Source: Bradyrhizobium sp. SZCCT0231 (GTDB taxonomy: Bacteria; Pseudomonadota; Alphaproteobacteria; Rhizobiales; Xanthobacteraceae). Taken from it: a stretch of 64,000 bases of DNA. The notes under the pieces are model-generated. The model searched no databases. It saw nothing but the letters and a program-made list of their open reading frames with translations, and was not told the origin of the DNA. Where the stretch lies: contig NZ_JAFCKP010000015.1 of NCBI RefSeq assembly GCF_018130245.1, positions 62,001 to 126,000 on the forward strand. The letters are read 5' to 3'. Both the position numbers and the translations under genes were made by a program. Position 1 is the first letter of the stretch. The number at the start of each line of letters is the position of its first letter. Below, in pieces: positions 63,027 to 64,000 of the stretch.

Positions 63027-64000
63027 ATGGGCGAAATTCGCAACTTCAGATCCGGAAATCAGGATGAGCCGCCGCCGCACAGCGGAATGCCTCGTCGTCT
63101 CGCCGCGATCATCGTCGGCGACATCGCCTCCTACAGCCGGTTGATGCAGGCCGACGAGGAAGGCACGCATGTTCGCGTCAAGCGGATCGAACGAGATCTC
63201 ATTCAGCCCAGCATCATCGAGCACCATGGAAGCTTGGTGAAGACGACCGGCGACGGCTTCATCGCCATTTTCGACAGTCCCGTGGAGGCCGTTCGATGCA
63301 GCATCGTCATCCAGCAGAATCTCGTCGGCCGCAACGCCTCGGTTCCCAGGCATTCCCGGCTCGAATATCGGATTGGCGTCAATCTCGGCGACGTCATCGT
63401 GGAGCCGGACGACATCTATGGTGACGGCGTCAACATCGCCACGCGTATCGAGGGCATCGCGGAGCCGGGGCAGGTCTACATCTCCGGCGCGATCTACGAG
63501 CAGATCAAGCACAAGATCGTGTGCGGTTATGAGTCGCTCGGCGACCGCAAGGTCAAGAACATCACCGATCCCGTGCGGGTCTATCGCGTGCTGCCGGATG
63601 CAGATGCCGTCGGCAAGACGAGGAGCCAGCGCGAGAACGCGCTGATCTTTCTCCTGGCCATCACGCTGCTCGTCATTGCCGCCGGCGCACTCTGGTATTT
63701 GCTGGCACGGCCTCAGGGCAGGGTGGGCGAGCAGCTCGCAGCACCCGCCGCCTCTCCGGCGCCATCCCCCGTCCCGCAAGCTCCGCCGCGCGACGTGGCG
63801 ACGCAGGCGCCGCAACCATCTCCCTCATTGGCTTCGGCGCCTTCATCGCCCGCGCCGGCGCCAAGCCCGTCCGCGACGCCGGTGCGCGAGCCCGAAATGA
63901 TCGCCATTCGCGGCGGCAGCTTCGCGATGGGAAGCAACGACGATCCGACCGAGCGTCCCGTCCACCAGGTCACGATCAAGCCGTTCTCGATCGGAAAATA
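63027..64000 (+). CDS. Class III adenylate/guanylate cyclase with sulfatase-modifying-factor-like domain, 3' end outside window
   Basis: Open from ATG 63027 to the window end. Residues about 22-190 form a class III nucleotide cyclase catalytic domain: AAIIVGDIASYSRLM with a metal Asp, LVKTTGDGFIAIFDSPVEAV with the second, and YGDGVNIATRIEGIAEPGQVYIS. A membrane helix follows (NALIFLLAITLLVIAAGALWYLL). A Pro/Ala linker then leads into IAIRGGSFAMGSNDDPTERPVHQVTI, the start of an FGE/SUMF1 (DUF323) domain outside the membrane. The fusion suggests a signalling enzyme whose external domain senses or modifies something; ligand unknown. Confidence 0.88.
   Translation, partial: MGEIRNFRSGNQDEPPPHSGMPRRLAAIIVGDIASYSRLMQADEEGTHVRVKRIERDLIQPSIIEHHGSLVKTTGDGFIAIFDSPVEAVRCSIVIQQNLVGRNASVPRHSRLEYRIGVNLGDVIVEPDDIYGDGVNIATRIEGIAEPGQVYISGAIYEQIKHKIVCGYESLGDRKVKNITDPVRVYRVLPDADAVGKTRSQRENALIFLLAITLLVIAAGALWYLLARPQGRVGEQLAAPAASPAPSPVPQAPPRDVATQAPQPSPSLASAPSSPAPAPSPSATPVREPEMIAIRGGSFAMGSNDDPTERPVHQVTIKPFSIGK

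Noticed and set aside
62877-63815. 312-codon minus-strand frame opposite the cyclase
   Set aside because: The plus strand encodes an intact cyclase domain; the reverse frame has no recognisable motif.

Overview
The window is high-GC, gene-dense DNA that reads as the chromosome of an alphaproteobacterium of the Bradyrhizobium type. The evidence is a ROSE-type RNA thermometer in front of a small heat-shock gene, an EcfG-type (GGAAC-N16/17-GTT) stress promoter in front of the prkA genes, several families of short palindromic intergenic repeats of the kind common in Bradyrhizobium, and protein sequences of that flavour. The genus is an inference. No tRNA, rRNA, prophage, insertion sequence or CRISPR array was seen.

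Layout. 1-2.8 kb: the end of an MHS-type transporter, tail to tail with an exported GH79-like glycosidase. 3-5.8 kb: proteostasis genes (ROSE thermometer, two Hsp20 chaperones, two small unknown proteins, a DegP/DegQ protease). 6-7.2 kb: a coupled pair of tiny proteins and a glycine-rich exported protein. 7.2-11.5 kb: a CoA-ester cluster (CitE-like lyase, MaoC hydratase, acyl-CoA dehydrogenase, acyl-CoA ligase), then upp. 12.3-15 kb: small unknown proteins and a DapA-like protein lacking its Schiff-base lysine; these units and the kdp operon share an 18-bp upstream motif. 15.4-23.7 kb: kdpFABC-kdpDE potassium uptake and sensing, with two extra tiny ORFs around kdpF. 23.8-27.5 kb: divergent ku and ligD (non-homologous end joining).

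28.3-46.3 kb is an alpha-glucan/trehalose island. The minus-strand run glgE-treS/mak-glgB-glgX-treZ-treY faces divergent malQ and a GH15 glucoamylase. Together these genes encode both directions between trehalose and glucan: TreS-Mak and GlgE to build glucan from trehalose, GlgB/GlgX to branch and trim it, TreY/TreZ to turn it back into trehalose. The GlgE-like protein keeps its nucleophile but has Lys where the acid/base Glu should be. 46.6-54.1 kb is a tightly overlapping sugar-phosphate operon (tal-pgi fusion, gnd, zwf, pgl, gntK, HAD phosphatase).

55-59.8 kb: the prkA-yeaH-spoVR stress operon behind a textbook EcfG promoter. 60-61.4 kb: an ArsR-led operon with two tandem operators. 61.6-62.7 kb: a DsrE-like and an unknown exported protein. 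The window ends inside a class III nucleotide cyclase joined to a sulfatase-modifying-factor-like domain. The strongest leads are the altered GlgE and DapA active sites, the shared 18-bp motif, and the back-to-back stress promoter sites between ku and ligD.
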